Shown: positions 47,917 to 58,525 of the stretch, piece by piece
Numbering within the stretch: position 1 is the first letter of the stretch
Layout of the letters: the number at the start of each line of letters is the position of its first letter
Assembly (NCBI GenBank): GCA_015680905.1
Contig: CM027383.1
Span: 91,656,501-91,720,500, forward strand
Direction: 5' to 3'
Length of the DNA stretch: 64,000 bases
DNA from: Coptis chinensis
Lineage: Eukaryota; Streptophyta; Magnoliopsida; Ranunculales; Ranunculaceae
Notes under the pieces: generated by a model
The model's database searches: none
The model's input: the letters and a program-made list of their open reading frames with translations, nothing else
Told to the model about the DNA's origin: nothing
Translations under genes and position numbers: made by a program

Positions 47917-50900
47917 TCAATCTTGTATAGCAGCGTTTTCGAAATCAATTTCCCCCATTCCTGTATCTTCCTCTTCTTCACCGCTTACCTCCTCATTCTC
48001 ATCAACAGGTTTTGCAAACTTTTGATCATCTCGTTCGCTCACCTGGACAACAGTATCAAATCAATAACATAATTAAAAGCTGAAATTACTGAATCCATAC
48101 CATTTATAAATACATTATAAAAGGATGTGTCCTGTTTAAAGAAAAAGGGACATGTAGGGCCTGTTTGATTCATTAAAAGTAGGTAGGAAAATTTTCTTGA
48201 GAAAATATATACTTTCCCACCTTTAGAAAAGAAGATATTCCTAGCCTCCCCCCCCCTAGGGAAATTTTCTTGCGGGAAAAACAGAAATATTTACTCATGT
48301 TAATAACTAGCTTTCCCAGAATCTAAACAAAACAAGGTAAAGATTCATCTACTTTTCTATGGCAAACCTTGTTGGTGTCAATCACTAACAAGTAAAATTT
48401 CCGAATTTTCTCATATGCGACCAAACACAGCAATATTACATTTTCTTGGGTAAATATCATGAGAAGATTATCCATGAGAAAGAGTTTTATTGAGAAATTT
48501 TCTGAGCAATCAAACATAGCCGCAAGGCCCACAAAAAGCTGAAATGAAGGTACTGGGTTGAGAAGAAGAAACGAGAAAAAACAGGCTCGAACGTAGTGCA
48601 ATAAAATGGACGAAAGTTGACACTCACAGCTCTTGGTGCCTCCTTAACTACAACTTTTCCCTTGTGGAGTTCTATTTCTGCAGAGCAAGCTTCGATAGCA
48701 TTATTAAGAGTTAATATCCCTTGCTCCTGTTCACAAGAAATACAATATTAGCTAACCAGTGGTAAACAAATTGCTCTGCTATGAGTATATTGAAGTTTGG
48801 GTAATCTGCACTTGAATTTCTTTCCCCGTTCCATCAACATTAAGTCATAAACAAAACAAATAATACTATTGTATTTCGAACAACTTACAAAACAGCATTT
48901 TTTTTTACGAAATCACATAAACATTAGATTCATGCTAAACCAAAGGCAGAATCAGAACCGCAATCCTCTTGCGGATGAAACAAAATAGGCCCCTTGACCA
49001 ACCCCCCACCCTCAACCAAAACACACACACACACAATCATCTATCAATTTGGTGCCAACAACATAGATAGAGTGTCTTACTGCACAAGTAAAATTCAGAT
49101 CTGAACTGATAGAATAAACCCGACCAGCTACTCATAATACATAACCACGTGCAGTAACATTAAGTATTAAATGCTTCAACCGGCTAAGAGGTAACCTGGA
49201 ATGATACATTTACCAAAGCTATGCACATAAACCATCTTTGTTGTGTCATTATACCACAAGAGATAAAATGTGTGCAAGATGGTTTTTATGATGAACTGTT
49301 TTTTTCCCGAAACTCCTATATAATCAACTTCTTTCATGATTCAAAGAAAAAGTAACATTTCAAATATAGACATTCTATTATTTCCAATAAACAATTTGAT
49401 TATCCTGGAAACTGGAGACCTATGTCTATGTCCAACCAGTTACCAATACAGTAACCTCCACATACTTGATACACAAATGATACTGATGAGTGTGCCCACA
49501 CTTAAAGTGGGCTAAGATACAGTGCCTCACTGTAGTCCACAGAAAATGGGATGTCCTTGTCAACAAAGAAAATGATTGCCTATGAAAACCACTTTTGAGC
49601 TACCCTCAACACATTCAGGTTCCATTAGCATCGAAGTGCATGAAATCAACTTGGAACAAAGACATTTGATTCCTCCTTGAGAAATACGTAGTTCAAGGGT
49701 ATAGAAAGCGCATGATAACGAATGCTCTTGGAAATGCCTATGTTTAACGATGGGGACAGAATGGACAATTAGAACCCCCAACACTAAATGAGGAAAAACC
49801 AAATTACCAATTACAGAAGATAGATTCACAACATATGATACTAATTACTAAACCACTACCCACAGCCTTTCAAGGCCAAATGTTTGAAACACTCAACCAT
49901 ATAACACATAAATAATTAACTAAGTTAAAAAATTAAAAAAATGAAGGGATAACATCAAATTTGTTAAGGAGGTCTAATATATAAATAATTTTTATTAGTA
50001 CAACTAATATTAGTTTTTGGCTGCTTAATACCAAATTTTCAATTACAAAAACACTACAAGTAAGAATTCTCATTTGATCAAAATATACATTGTTTACATG
50101 TCCAACCGTACATGAAAGTATGAAACACCTCATAAAGGAAACCGGTGAACAGTACATGGCATTCACATAAAAAAATCAAGGCCAATAGTAGAGCATACCT
50201 TGTCAAGAGTCTGTGTTGTAAGAGCATACAGTGGGGGAGCCACCAATTTCATCTTGACAGGACAATCCTCATTTCCAGCAGCTTCAGCTTTCCGCATGGC
50301 AGCCTGCAAAATGGAGAAGAATGGACGTATTCAGGGCTACAGCAACTAAAATTTGGGTGAATAAGCTAACCAAATCATATTAGCAAAAGAAATGAATTGA
50401 AGACAACAGTATGAGATCATGACCTTGATGTGAAGAACCCCATCCATCTGAAAACATTTCATTTCAATGTCTGCTTGTATTTTCAACGGCTGTAGGGTCA
50501 TGCGCCTCCTAATGTTGATTAAAAGAGCATCTTTAATCTCATCTGACACAGCAGGCACCAGCTTAGTCACCTGTATAGCGAGCAATTGATAAGTTAAAAA
50601 CAAACAGAATACCTTTTACTACCAAATAATGAGTGGCGCAAATTGTAGTTACCTCCTTCCCATCAGGACCAACTTCCTTAATATCGCGTGTAAGTGAGTT
50701 TAGAATAGAGTCGGGATCATTCACAATTAACCTGAACGCCTGGTTAAACAAGAAGGCTTAAGCCAATTTGCAATTCAGTCAACAACATGACTTTAAGATG
50801 AGCAAAATCTAAGAAATTACCTCATATGCATGCCCATATTTTCGGTATAGAGGCCAACCAATATTGATATAGAGATCCTGCCGGAAGAAAATACAATCAT

Positions 50901-51441
50901 ATTATTAAGCAAAATAATAGATAACAGCCAATAACTACACTGAACAATTAATTCTATAAACTAAATCAACAATTCATAGATTGAGTCGCCCTCGACTCGT
51001 ATAAACTACGAAATTAAATATTGCAAAAATAAATTGACCCATTCGATATATATATACCTCTAAATCAATGGAGAGTGTTTCAGCAACATGACGCAAAATA
51101 GAGTGAACAAGTTTACTCTTATTATAACGTTCCTCACAAACAGCAATATCTTCTTCAGAAACTCTTCTTTTACTTAAATCAATGTAACCTTTATCCTTAT
51201 CAACTCTAATTACCATAACAGGTTCTTGTCTACCAACTTTAATCAAAGCACTAACACTTCGAATCCTACGACGTGATAGTTCTGAAAACAAGATCATTCC
51301 CTCTATGTTGTTGTATTCTAGTAGTGACACGTAAGCACCACTTTCTGCTATGTTTTTCACTTGTATCATTACTGCGTCGTCTAGTTCTGGTAGTTTTGAT
51401 TCGTACATACGGCATTCTAAGTTTGGTGTGTTTGTCGCCAT
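47917..51441 (-). CDS. EIF2A: Eukaryotic translation initiation factor 2 subunit alpha
   Basis: Seven exons in gene order: 51058-51441, 50821-50877, 50653-50739, 50424-50570, 50199-50303, 48628-48726, 47917-48042. All introns are GT-AG. Total 1005 nt, 334 aa plus stop, the usual plant length. eIF2 brings initiator Met-tRNA to the 40S ribosome; phosphorylation of one serine by GCN2 shuts down general translation. Visible: S1 (OB-fold) domain about residues 15-95 with the regulatory serine at residue 56 in [10 protein letters not shown] and the kinase-docking KGYID at 84-88; helical domain about 95-185; C-terminal alpha/beta domain about 190-300 (eIF2-gamma binding); acidic tail [16 protein letters not shown]. 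Start: ATG at 51441 ([19 protein letters not shown]) fits the family. Intron 6 carries a MITE-like insertion. A truncated paralogue lies at 28967-43085. Confidence 0.96.
48157..48530. mobile_element. MITE-like insertion in eIF2-alpha intron 6
   Basis: Begins gggcctgtttgattc and ends aatcaaacatagccgcaaggccc (split here: aatcaaacatagcc, gcaaggccc), giving imperfect inverted termini GGGCC..TGTTTGATT. An inner run of C (about 48247-48256) lies between repeated aaattttcttg words. Length about 370 bp, no coding content. The termini are hAT-like but I could not find a clean 8-bp duplication. Confidence 0.45.
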
Positions 51442-51590
51442 GGTTTTTGAGGATGGGGAATTTTTTTTTAGGGTTTTGAGAATGAAGAATGAAAGCGTTT
51501 TTATATTGGTGAGATTTGAGGGTGTTTTTGGTAATTTTACTGTGGAACCGACTGGACAAAAAGGTCAAAAAGGAAATAATAATTTGAGTC

Positions 51591-51648
51591 GTCGACAGCC
51601 GGATTCGAACCTGCGCAGGCAAAACCAACAGATTTCGGACATGTCAAC
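51591..51648 (-). pseudogene. tRNA-Ser relic lacking D-arm and anticodon
   Basis: The minus strand begins gttgacatgtccg and ends gcaggttcgaatcc, ggctgtcgac. The 7-bp acceptor stem still pairs (one G-U) and the variable arm plus T-arm (ttcgaatc) match plant tRNA-Ser(UGA). About 22-25 nt covering the D-loop, the 5' anticodon strand and the anticodon are missing, apparently by a deletion between two short ga repeats. It is 58 nt instead of about 82-85 and cannot fold as a tRNA. It lies 150 bp upstream of the eIF2-alpha start. Confidence 0.8.
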
Positions 51649-51757
51649 TTAACCATACGTTTTGGTCATGGTTAGTGCCTGCTGACTCGAAAACTAGATA
51701 GGATGTATGATAAAAGCTTGATCTTAATTTAAAGCTCATTCTAGATAAAGCAAGTAG

Positions 51758-52560
51758 TTATAAATAAGATGAGGAGTTCATTTAAAACTCCAACCATTTT
51801 TTCGAGTTGATACTCCCTTTATAATTTGTTGAGTATATAATTTATAATTTAAGAGAAAATTTTATACTTTATACTTTTTTTGTTTATAATAATACAATTA
51901 TATACTAGTTTTAATATTTTATATACATTTTTTGGAGCAAAGTTCTCAAAGGGTTTTCAAACATTTGGCAAAATAAGTCAAATATATTGACAAGGTTGAG
52001 AATTAAAAAAGTTGCTCAACCAACCATTTTTGGAAATGATGAGTTTGAAGCTTGAGTTAAGTAGTAGTTACGAGTTTAACTAAGCCATTTGTTGAATTAG
52101 GAATGGTATTTTTGAGAGAAAATACGAATACATATTGTTCTCTTTTTTGTTTTTGGATAATACCATTATGGACATATATCCACTACATACTTTTGGGCAA
52201 AAGTTCTCAAAGATAGTGAGATTAACTCTGATCTGATAACTCCTCACTTGTAAACGAAAGAATATACCAAGGATAATCTATACAAAAAAATTATCTAAAA
52301 GAGGAGAGTACTCCTCTTTAAACTTTATAAATAAGATGAGGTAGCTCATTTAAAACTAACCAACCATTTTTTGGAGTTTGAGTGAGTTAAGTAGTAGTTA
52401 CTCTAAACATTTTTTGAGTAGGAATGGGTTTTGAGAGAAAATACCTATACATATTGTTCTCTTTTATTTTGTTTTTTGGATAATAGCATTATGTATTTAT
52501 ATTACTTGTCTAAAAAATAATTGGTCCAAAAGTTCTCAAAGGGTTTATGGAGATATTTGG
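51758..52560. repeat. Pair of diverged direct repeats, about 570 bp apart
   Basis: Blocks at about 51758-52150 recur at about 52320-52560, sharing ttataaataagatgagg, gagagaaaatac with acatattgttctctttt, and caaagttctcaaaggg. No coding content or defined ends. It may be an old duplicated mobile-element fragment in the shared upstream region of eIF2-alpha and SPC24. I see no gene in 51649-53207. Confidence 0.55.
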
Positions 52561-53207
52561 TAAAACAAAGTTTATTTGCCAAAATGTATGTCAAAATATT
52601 GACAAATGTTGAGAAGAGTTATTGAGTTGCGAATATCACAACTCAACTATGGAAATGATGAAATGAACAATATAGAAAAAATGGGTGCAACTCCTCATTT
52701 GTGCCACATGTAGTAGTCTGGAGTATGGAACAACCAGCAGCATACTTCCTTTACATGCCAGTTATTCTGCATAAATGTTTAGAACTAACGAGAATGAGTG
52801 ATTTTTCTTTTTCAGTTGTTAAAAAATGTAGTTCTCATACTTGGATTATAGACTCCAATTACTAAGTAACTTAAGACTAATTGAGCAACACGGATATCCT
52901 AAAAATAAATTTATCTTCAAAATATGGGAATTGAAAAACTAGAGTTGCACAAATGAAAAATATGAAGTCGAACAAAAACCAACTCTGTTTTGTTTGCCTA
53001 CTGTGAAAATGCATATCTCGATGCAATTTAACGGGTGCACTAGTTTAAGAGTGTTGTGATTTTCCACTCGAGATAAAAAGCTGATTTGAAAAATTAAACC
53101 GTTACCCTAGAACGGCTCATCTTGTTTTCATCATTTGAAACCAAATTGCCCTTCTCATTCAGCGATTGGATTTGGGTTTATCCCCATTTGCTTCTTGGTG
53201 ATTACAG

Positions 53208-55527
53208 ATGGGAGATTTCGGCAGAATTGATATTGAGGGGATCTTTTCATATAGTCATGATCTTGTTCAAGCCCTTAAGAACAAAAAATCTGTAAACAAC
53301 TTAATGCAATCTCTAGAAGATGTCAAGATGCTTCGATCATCTTGTGAAGGCAGATACTACTGAGTTTCAAAACTTGTTAGAAGGTTTCTTATGTTTTATC
53401 TCATTTATTTTTTTATAAATTTATATTGCATTCTCTATTTGCATCCTCAAACGTAGATGATCATAGATGCAGCTAATCGGATCTTTTATTCATATTTTTT
53501 TTTTTTTTTACTGAAAATCAAGACTAGAGGGTCCCTTTGGTTGGAACTTGAAAGCTAATCTTTCACATATAATTGGATCATTCTTCAAAAGGGGACGTGA
53601 TAAGTCGTCTTGGTAATGGTGCCTAACTTCAAAATTGAGATGAATTAGGGTTGATATTTTGCATGGATGATCTCAGCATATCACTGTGAGACCACACTCA
53701 CAAAATAATCTTATTATCACGTTTTACCTTTCCAAAATAAGATCACAAACCGTAAAGCGTCTGGAACTTCAGTTTTCTCCCTTGATGGATGTAGGATATG
53801 TCACCTTACAACTTCCTTATTTATTATTATTATTTTTTTTTGCATCAATATGATATCATACTTGACTGAGAAACACACACACACCAAGGAAAAATACAAA
53901 AGAGAGAGCAGATCATCTATGTTTTTAACCCCATCAAATCTCATCGTCCTCTTGTGATTCTTGAGGTTGAAATCTTGAAAATGTACTTATCTTCTGTGAT
54001 CCATATGATGTTCAGATTATCCTAAACGAGAAAGAGCATAGGTCGAGTCCCAAATATCCCCCCCCCCCCAGCTTCCCTACTTGCTGTCAGCTTTATCTGC
54101 TACATTTATTTCTGAGTGAAAAAAGGAAAATGCATTTGCACATAGCCCAGTATTCGTTATAATCTCCTTTTGACAAGGATAATTTGTGATCTCGAGTCAT
54201 TAACACTTTTATGCTGCAGAGTATCAAAAGAAGATTGACACATGCAAACGCGGGATAAAGGAAGCCAAAGATGAAGCTATTAATGAAGATTTAGGCTGTC
54301 TTGAAAAGGAGTTAGAAGAGGAACTTCAGAAAGAACGTTCACTTATGGCAGAACTAAGATAAGTTATAGACAGTTGATATTTCAACGATGTTAGTTCCAT
54401 TGATTACTAACATATTTCTTATTGGACATCAACACTATTTTCAGTGGCGAAGTTAGTGATCTAGAACGTCAAAGACTTTCTGTTGAAGATCGAAAAAACA
54501 CTCTAACGAAATGTGCGTCAGAGGAGTTGAAAGCTCAGTAAGTATCCGACTAGCCTTATTTCATATTAGGTGTATGATGGTTTCTCTTGAGTAAACGCGT
54601 TCTCCATGCTCAAGTTGTATCTTGGGATTCCCCATTATTGTTGGCACAAATGTGTATGAAACTATAGCTCAGGCACAATACTTGGAAGGCTTTACTGTTT
54701 CAATACAATGAATAGTTCAATACATTATTCATTATAACTTTTATATGTCAACAGAGCATCTATAGAGTGTGTGATATTATATTTAATTAGTGTCTTAATC
54801 CTATTATATGAACCTAGGAAACGATCCTTCGTGTTTTTAGTTTTTCATTGATTATGATAGTTGGCGCATAAAACTTCAATAGTTTGTTAGAACCTAGAAG
54901 CTCACATGAAGTTCTACTACCCTGTTCTACCTAATTTAATATCCCACTGCTGTATATTAGCTTTATTTCTGGCACTAAGCTGGCCTGGTGCCTGACCATC
55001 TGTTCTAGTTCACTCAGCTATTCTTTTCTCTAATATATAGTTTTTCTATATATATCTCCTTCTTTCTTTTTCCCCAAGAATTTGTGCTACATTATGATAT
55101 CCTTCTTATCAGTAATCACAATATTAGTGTCCATTTTCTTTCTACATTTTAAAGTCTCATCTTACTTCAAATATACTGCCTTCTTATTGTTGTTGAAATT
55201 CAAGGGCAACTGTAATTGACTATCACTATGCTGTTAAATTATGCAGGCAGAAGCTTTCGTTGTATGCTTCAGTCACAAACATCATCCCATGTATTGAGGA
55301 TCAAAACAAAATTTCTGGCCGTATCCTTTTTCATATGCATCTAGCTAGAAATCATAGGTTTCTTTGTAATATGAAAATTAAGTTATTATCCTGCTGCTGT
55401 GATGTTTCCTTAGCGCAATATAGATATTGTGGAAAGGGATCAGAAGATAGTGAAGAAGTTTGAGTTCGAGCCAACTTTGACATCCTTTGAGAATTGCAAC
55501 AGCTTGTGGAAATTGATAGATCTCTAA
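53208..55527 (+). CDS. SPC24: Kinetochore protein SPC24 (NDC80 complex), with apparent defects
   Basis: Exons: 53208-53383, 54220-54358, 54445-54537, 55247-55320, 55424-55527; about 194 aa if read in the family frame. SPC24 pairs with SPC25 at the inner end of the NDC80 complex that ties kinetochores to spindle microtubules. Visible: N-terminal MGDFGRIDIEGIFSYSHDLV, a coiled coil through exons 1-3 (LEKELEEELQKERSLMAEL) and the C-terminal globular domain LSLYASVTNIIPCIED, SGHIVERDQKIVKKFEFEP. Recalled Arabidopsis SPC24 aligns throughout. Two oddities: exon 1 has one extra base within gaaggcag at about 53347-53351, which brings in a stop, and the intron 2 donor reads ataagt instead of gtaagt. 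Intron 4 has U12-type signals. Because SPC24 is essential and usually single-copy, assembly error or a second intact copy must be considered. Confidence 0.85.
55321..55423 (+). other. U12-type (minor spliceosome) intron in SPC24
   Basis: Donor GTATCCTTTT matches the U12 consensus (RTATCCTTT) exactly. Near the acceptor, TTCCTTAGC resembles the U12 branch site TTCCTTRAC, with its A about 11 nt before the AG. The polypyrimidine tract normally seen in U2 introns is weak. Length 103 bp. Confidence 0.8.
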
Positions 55528-55694
55528 GGGTGTGTTTGGAAGTTTTCCTTTGGAATTGGAATTGAAAATATAATTCCAAAACTTACAATTTTAAGTAGTT
55601 AAAATTCTGAATATATGGAAATCTCAGCTTAGAAACTTACAATTCTTTTGATTTTGGGGAAGGTTTCTATTGATAAAAAGTTGCCAAACAGGTG
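55528..55694. mobile_element. MITE inserted directly after the SPC24 stop codon
   Basis: About 167 bp with inverted termini GGGTGTGTTTGGAAGTTTT and CACCTGTTTGGCAACTTTTT (reverse of the right end). Flanking octamers atctctaa (55520-55527) and actcttaa (55695-55702) match at 6 of 8 positions, as for an aged hAT-type duplication. The left octamer includes the stop codon TAA of SPC24. Confidence 0.65.
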
Positions 55695-55959
55695 ACTCTT
55701 AATTTTAGGAAATATATTATGAATTCCACCCTAAAACTGAAGATTTATTTTCTTCAACTTCTATGGTGCATGTAAATATGTAATCAGATTATTGAGCTGT
55801 ATCTAAATGATTATTCTGAATGTTTTGTTAAGGGTTTCGTAATTTAAATTCTTATTGAGTACTTTAAACTATATGCTTGGATCATTTCCTTTTTAGTTCG
55901 AGTCAAAATGGAAATAGATCTACTAAAGTTAGAACTATTTTTGTACAAGATAAGATACC

Positions 55960-56400
55960 TAGAAAACTATAGCCTTGGAGAAGTCAGTCATCCTGGAATG
56001 TGATCTACCACCTGATTGTAATGCACCATGAAGTGACTCCATTGTGATGACTTCAAGAGCACGTTCCATTTGAGCTTTGGCATTGTTATGGACAGTTGAG
56101 ATCTCGTGATATACAAGGACAGTGGTTTTCCAGGGTCTGGGATCTGGCCTGGTCTAATAGCCTGTTCCAGGATACCAACACTAGCTGCAGTCGTGCGTGA
56201 GACAGATCCCTGGTTTTCCCGTCTACTATCTATCTTGCGTAGATATCAAAAGGTAGACAGCTGATATCAATCTCTGCTAAGTATTCTTTGTATTTTAAGG
56301 CTGCTGCCTGTTGGATTGCACGCTTCAGCTGCCGTTTCTTATCATGATGTGATGGCTTGCTAATAGCAATGCAATTGCTTCCATTGTTTTGATAAAAAGA
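55960..56400 (-). pseudogene. Decayed fragment of an unidentified host gene
   Basis: The minus strand gives protein-like runs in changing frames: SKPSHHDKKRQLKRAIQQAA, ALKYKEYLAEIDISCLPFDI, then SRTTAASVGILEQAIRPGQI and AKAQMERALEVITMESLHG. A stop and at least one frame change separate them. I do not recognise the family. It is downstream of SPC24 on the opposite strand and has no visible start or splice structure. Confidence 0.4.
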
Positions 56401-57692
56401 GATCTACAGACCCTGCCTGAGTTCCAGTAACACCCCTTTCCAAAAGGCAAATTCACAGCACTCTTTTGGAAATTTTCCAAAATCAAAAAAGGCAATGGGG
56501 GACTAAACCTGTAATAGTTTTAATATTATGCTAAAATTATCACATAATTAGTTTGAAAATTTTCTGAATTTGCATAGAAAAATAATGACAGTTGATAGGA
56601 GTCCTTTAAAGTACGCCTAATGGCAGTCATTTCAGACAGTTTATTATGGAGCAATCTGAAGCATAGAAAAATAATGACAGTTGATCGAGGCTTTAAAGGG
56701 TCATCTTAAAAGAAGAGCCCTGATCAAGGGATCTTAAAATGAGACGTATTGAACGTTTTGTGCACCATGTGGCGGAATTTGTGACTTTATTCTTTAGGAG
56801 TTGAGAGTTCACTGAGGTAAGCAAATGTGAATGAACTTGGAGCGTCTCCTTCTGAAGCTAATGAAGAAAACTGTTCACCTGTAACTATCACAAATCTAAT
56901 GCCAGGTTAATAGCAAAAAAGTTATTGAAGCCTGTCAGACAACCACACGCCCGCAACCCCAAGGCTGCTGAGAACGATCCTCTACACTCTACAGCAAGAT
57001 GACCACGATCAGGATCACCAGCCATTAATCACGCTCTGATCGCACGGTCCTGGTTCATCTACCAAGCTTCGGCCACCATTAAAATAAAACATTTCACATA
57101 GTAAAGATGAACTTCATAGAGTTCAGTTCACATGTCACATTGCATTATAAAGATTTCTAGCTGTGCTACTGGTGCGTTGGTGCCTAGCCTCTAGTAAACT
57201 GGGTCTATCACTCGATTCTAGTAGAATATAGAACGACTCACTAAAACAACACCTTCTACTGTTGATTAAGTTAAAATAGGTTGTCTGCTTGGTTGACTTT
57301 TGTCGATTTGGTTATGTACTTATGTTGATGTATGAAGGAAGATTAGGTAGATATAGAATGAATCACTAACACTTTTACTGTTTTTTCAAACTTTGCCAAG
57401 GCTATCTAAGTGCAAAAGGCATCGGTTTGAAAAAGGGTATCTCCTTTTGCTAAAGTTGCAAAACTGATAAGCCATGGTTTTGGTATGTGGAAGAAGGCAT
57501 TACCAAATCTTAAACACGGCAAAACATGTTGGATTCAGCCCTGAAAATCCAAAAGCATGGATGATTCAACGTTTGCTGTTTTGGCGAAATTTTGGTCATT
57601 TTCTTCGAAAAATACTGAAAATCAATAAATGTGGGGCCATTTTGGTGAAGGCTAAAACTAAAATAGCCAAAAATAGAAGGAAAACCTATATT
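56401..57692. other. Intergenic, no gene recognised
   Basis: Mixed sequence with a small direct repeat (gcatagaaaaataatgacag with ttgat at about 56570-56598 and 56660-56685). No coding exons recognised. Confidence 0.4.
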
Positions 57693-57765
57693 CGCCCACC
57701 GTGGGGCTCGAACCCACGACCACAAGGTTAAGAGCCTTGCGCTCTACCAACTGAGCTAGACGGGC
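57693..57765 (-). tRNA. tRNA-Lys (anticodon CUU)
   Basis: 73 nt on the minus strand from gcccgtctagctcag to ggtgggcg. All four stems pair: acceptor GCCCGTC/GGTGGGC (one G-T pair), D-arm GCTC/GAGC, anticodon stem CAAGG/CCTTG with loop CTCTTAA, T-arm GTGGG/CCCAC with loop TTCGAGC. A-box and B-box are intact, there is no intron, and T-runs for Pol III termination follow about 20-30 bp downstream (57664-57675). Confidence 0.97.
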
Positions 57766-58525
57766 TACCTGCCATTACAAACGTTTTAACATCCTTGTAG
57801 ATAAGATCTCCACAGACCGCCAAAACTTAGAATGGATTAGTTTGATAGTCATTTTTAATGAAATGAAAATTGAATTTAGCGTTCAAAATGTAACTGCCTT
57901 CTTTTTCTTTGTCAATTGTTCGAACAGACAGTCTTAGCTCCATGCCTCCATCATGGGACGCTTGGATTAACAACAGTTTTCAAGCATTTAACACAAGCTA
58001 AAATACTTTTAACTGTACAAGCCAGCATCAAACATGTACTGGGAATCACATGAGTTAACACATCTACCTCCTTAGCTGTACTTGTCAAATCCACCCAATT
58101 ATAGAGATCAACTTTGTTTACCAGCACAATCCTTTCAGTGAATTCACCAGTGTATCATTTGCCCTTATCAGACAAGGAATGCTAATAGTGTGGGAACCAA
58201 ATACTGGTACGCAATGTGCACTCTCTAATCTAGTCATCTGTACGTGCCAAAACCAGACCTTTGTCAGAGAAAAATAATTTTCCAGACTTTCTCCTCACCT
58301 AAAGCAGCGCATGTGTATCTATAGAACCCTGATTATAATCAAAATATTTATAAAACCATGTCTGGAAATCGATCTATAAATAATCACATAGTCAAGCCAA
58401 GATCGATCATACTGTCTATCATAACTTCTCCCGGGCACTTAAATCTACACTTATACTTCAGTGTGAAATGCCAATTTACAAATAGACTTTTGAACTGTGA
58501 TAGCAGTAATAGCATATATGATAGA
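57766..58525. other. Intergenic, includes 3' flank of the GILT gene
   Basis: AT-rich, no coding exon recognised. The part next to 58526 is presumably the 3' untranslated region of the thiol-reductase gene. Confidence 0.4.
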
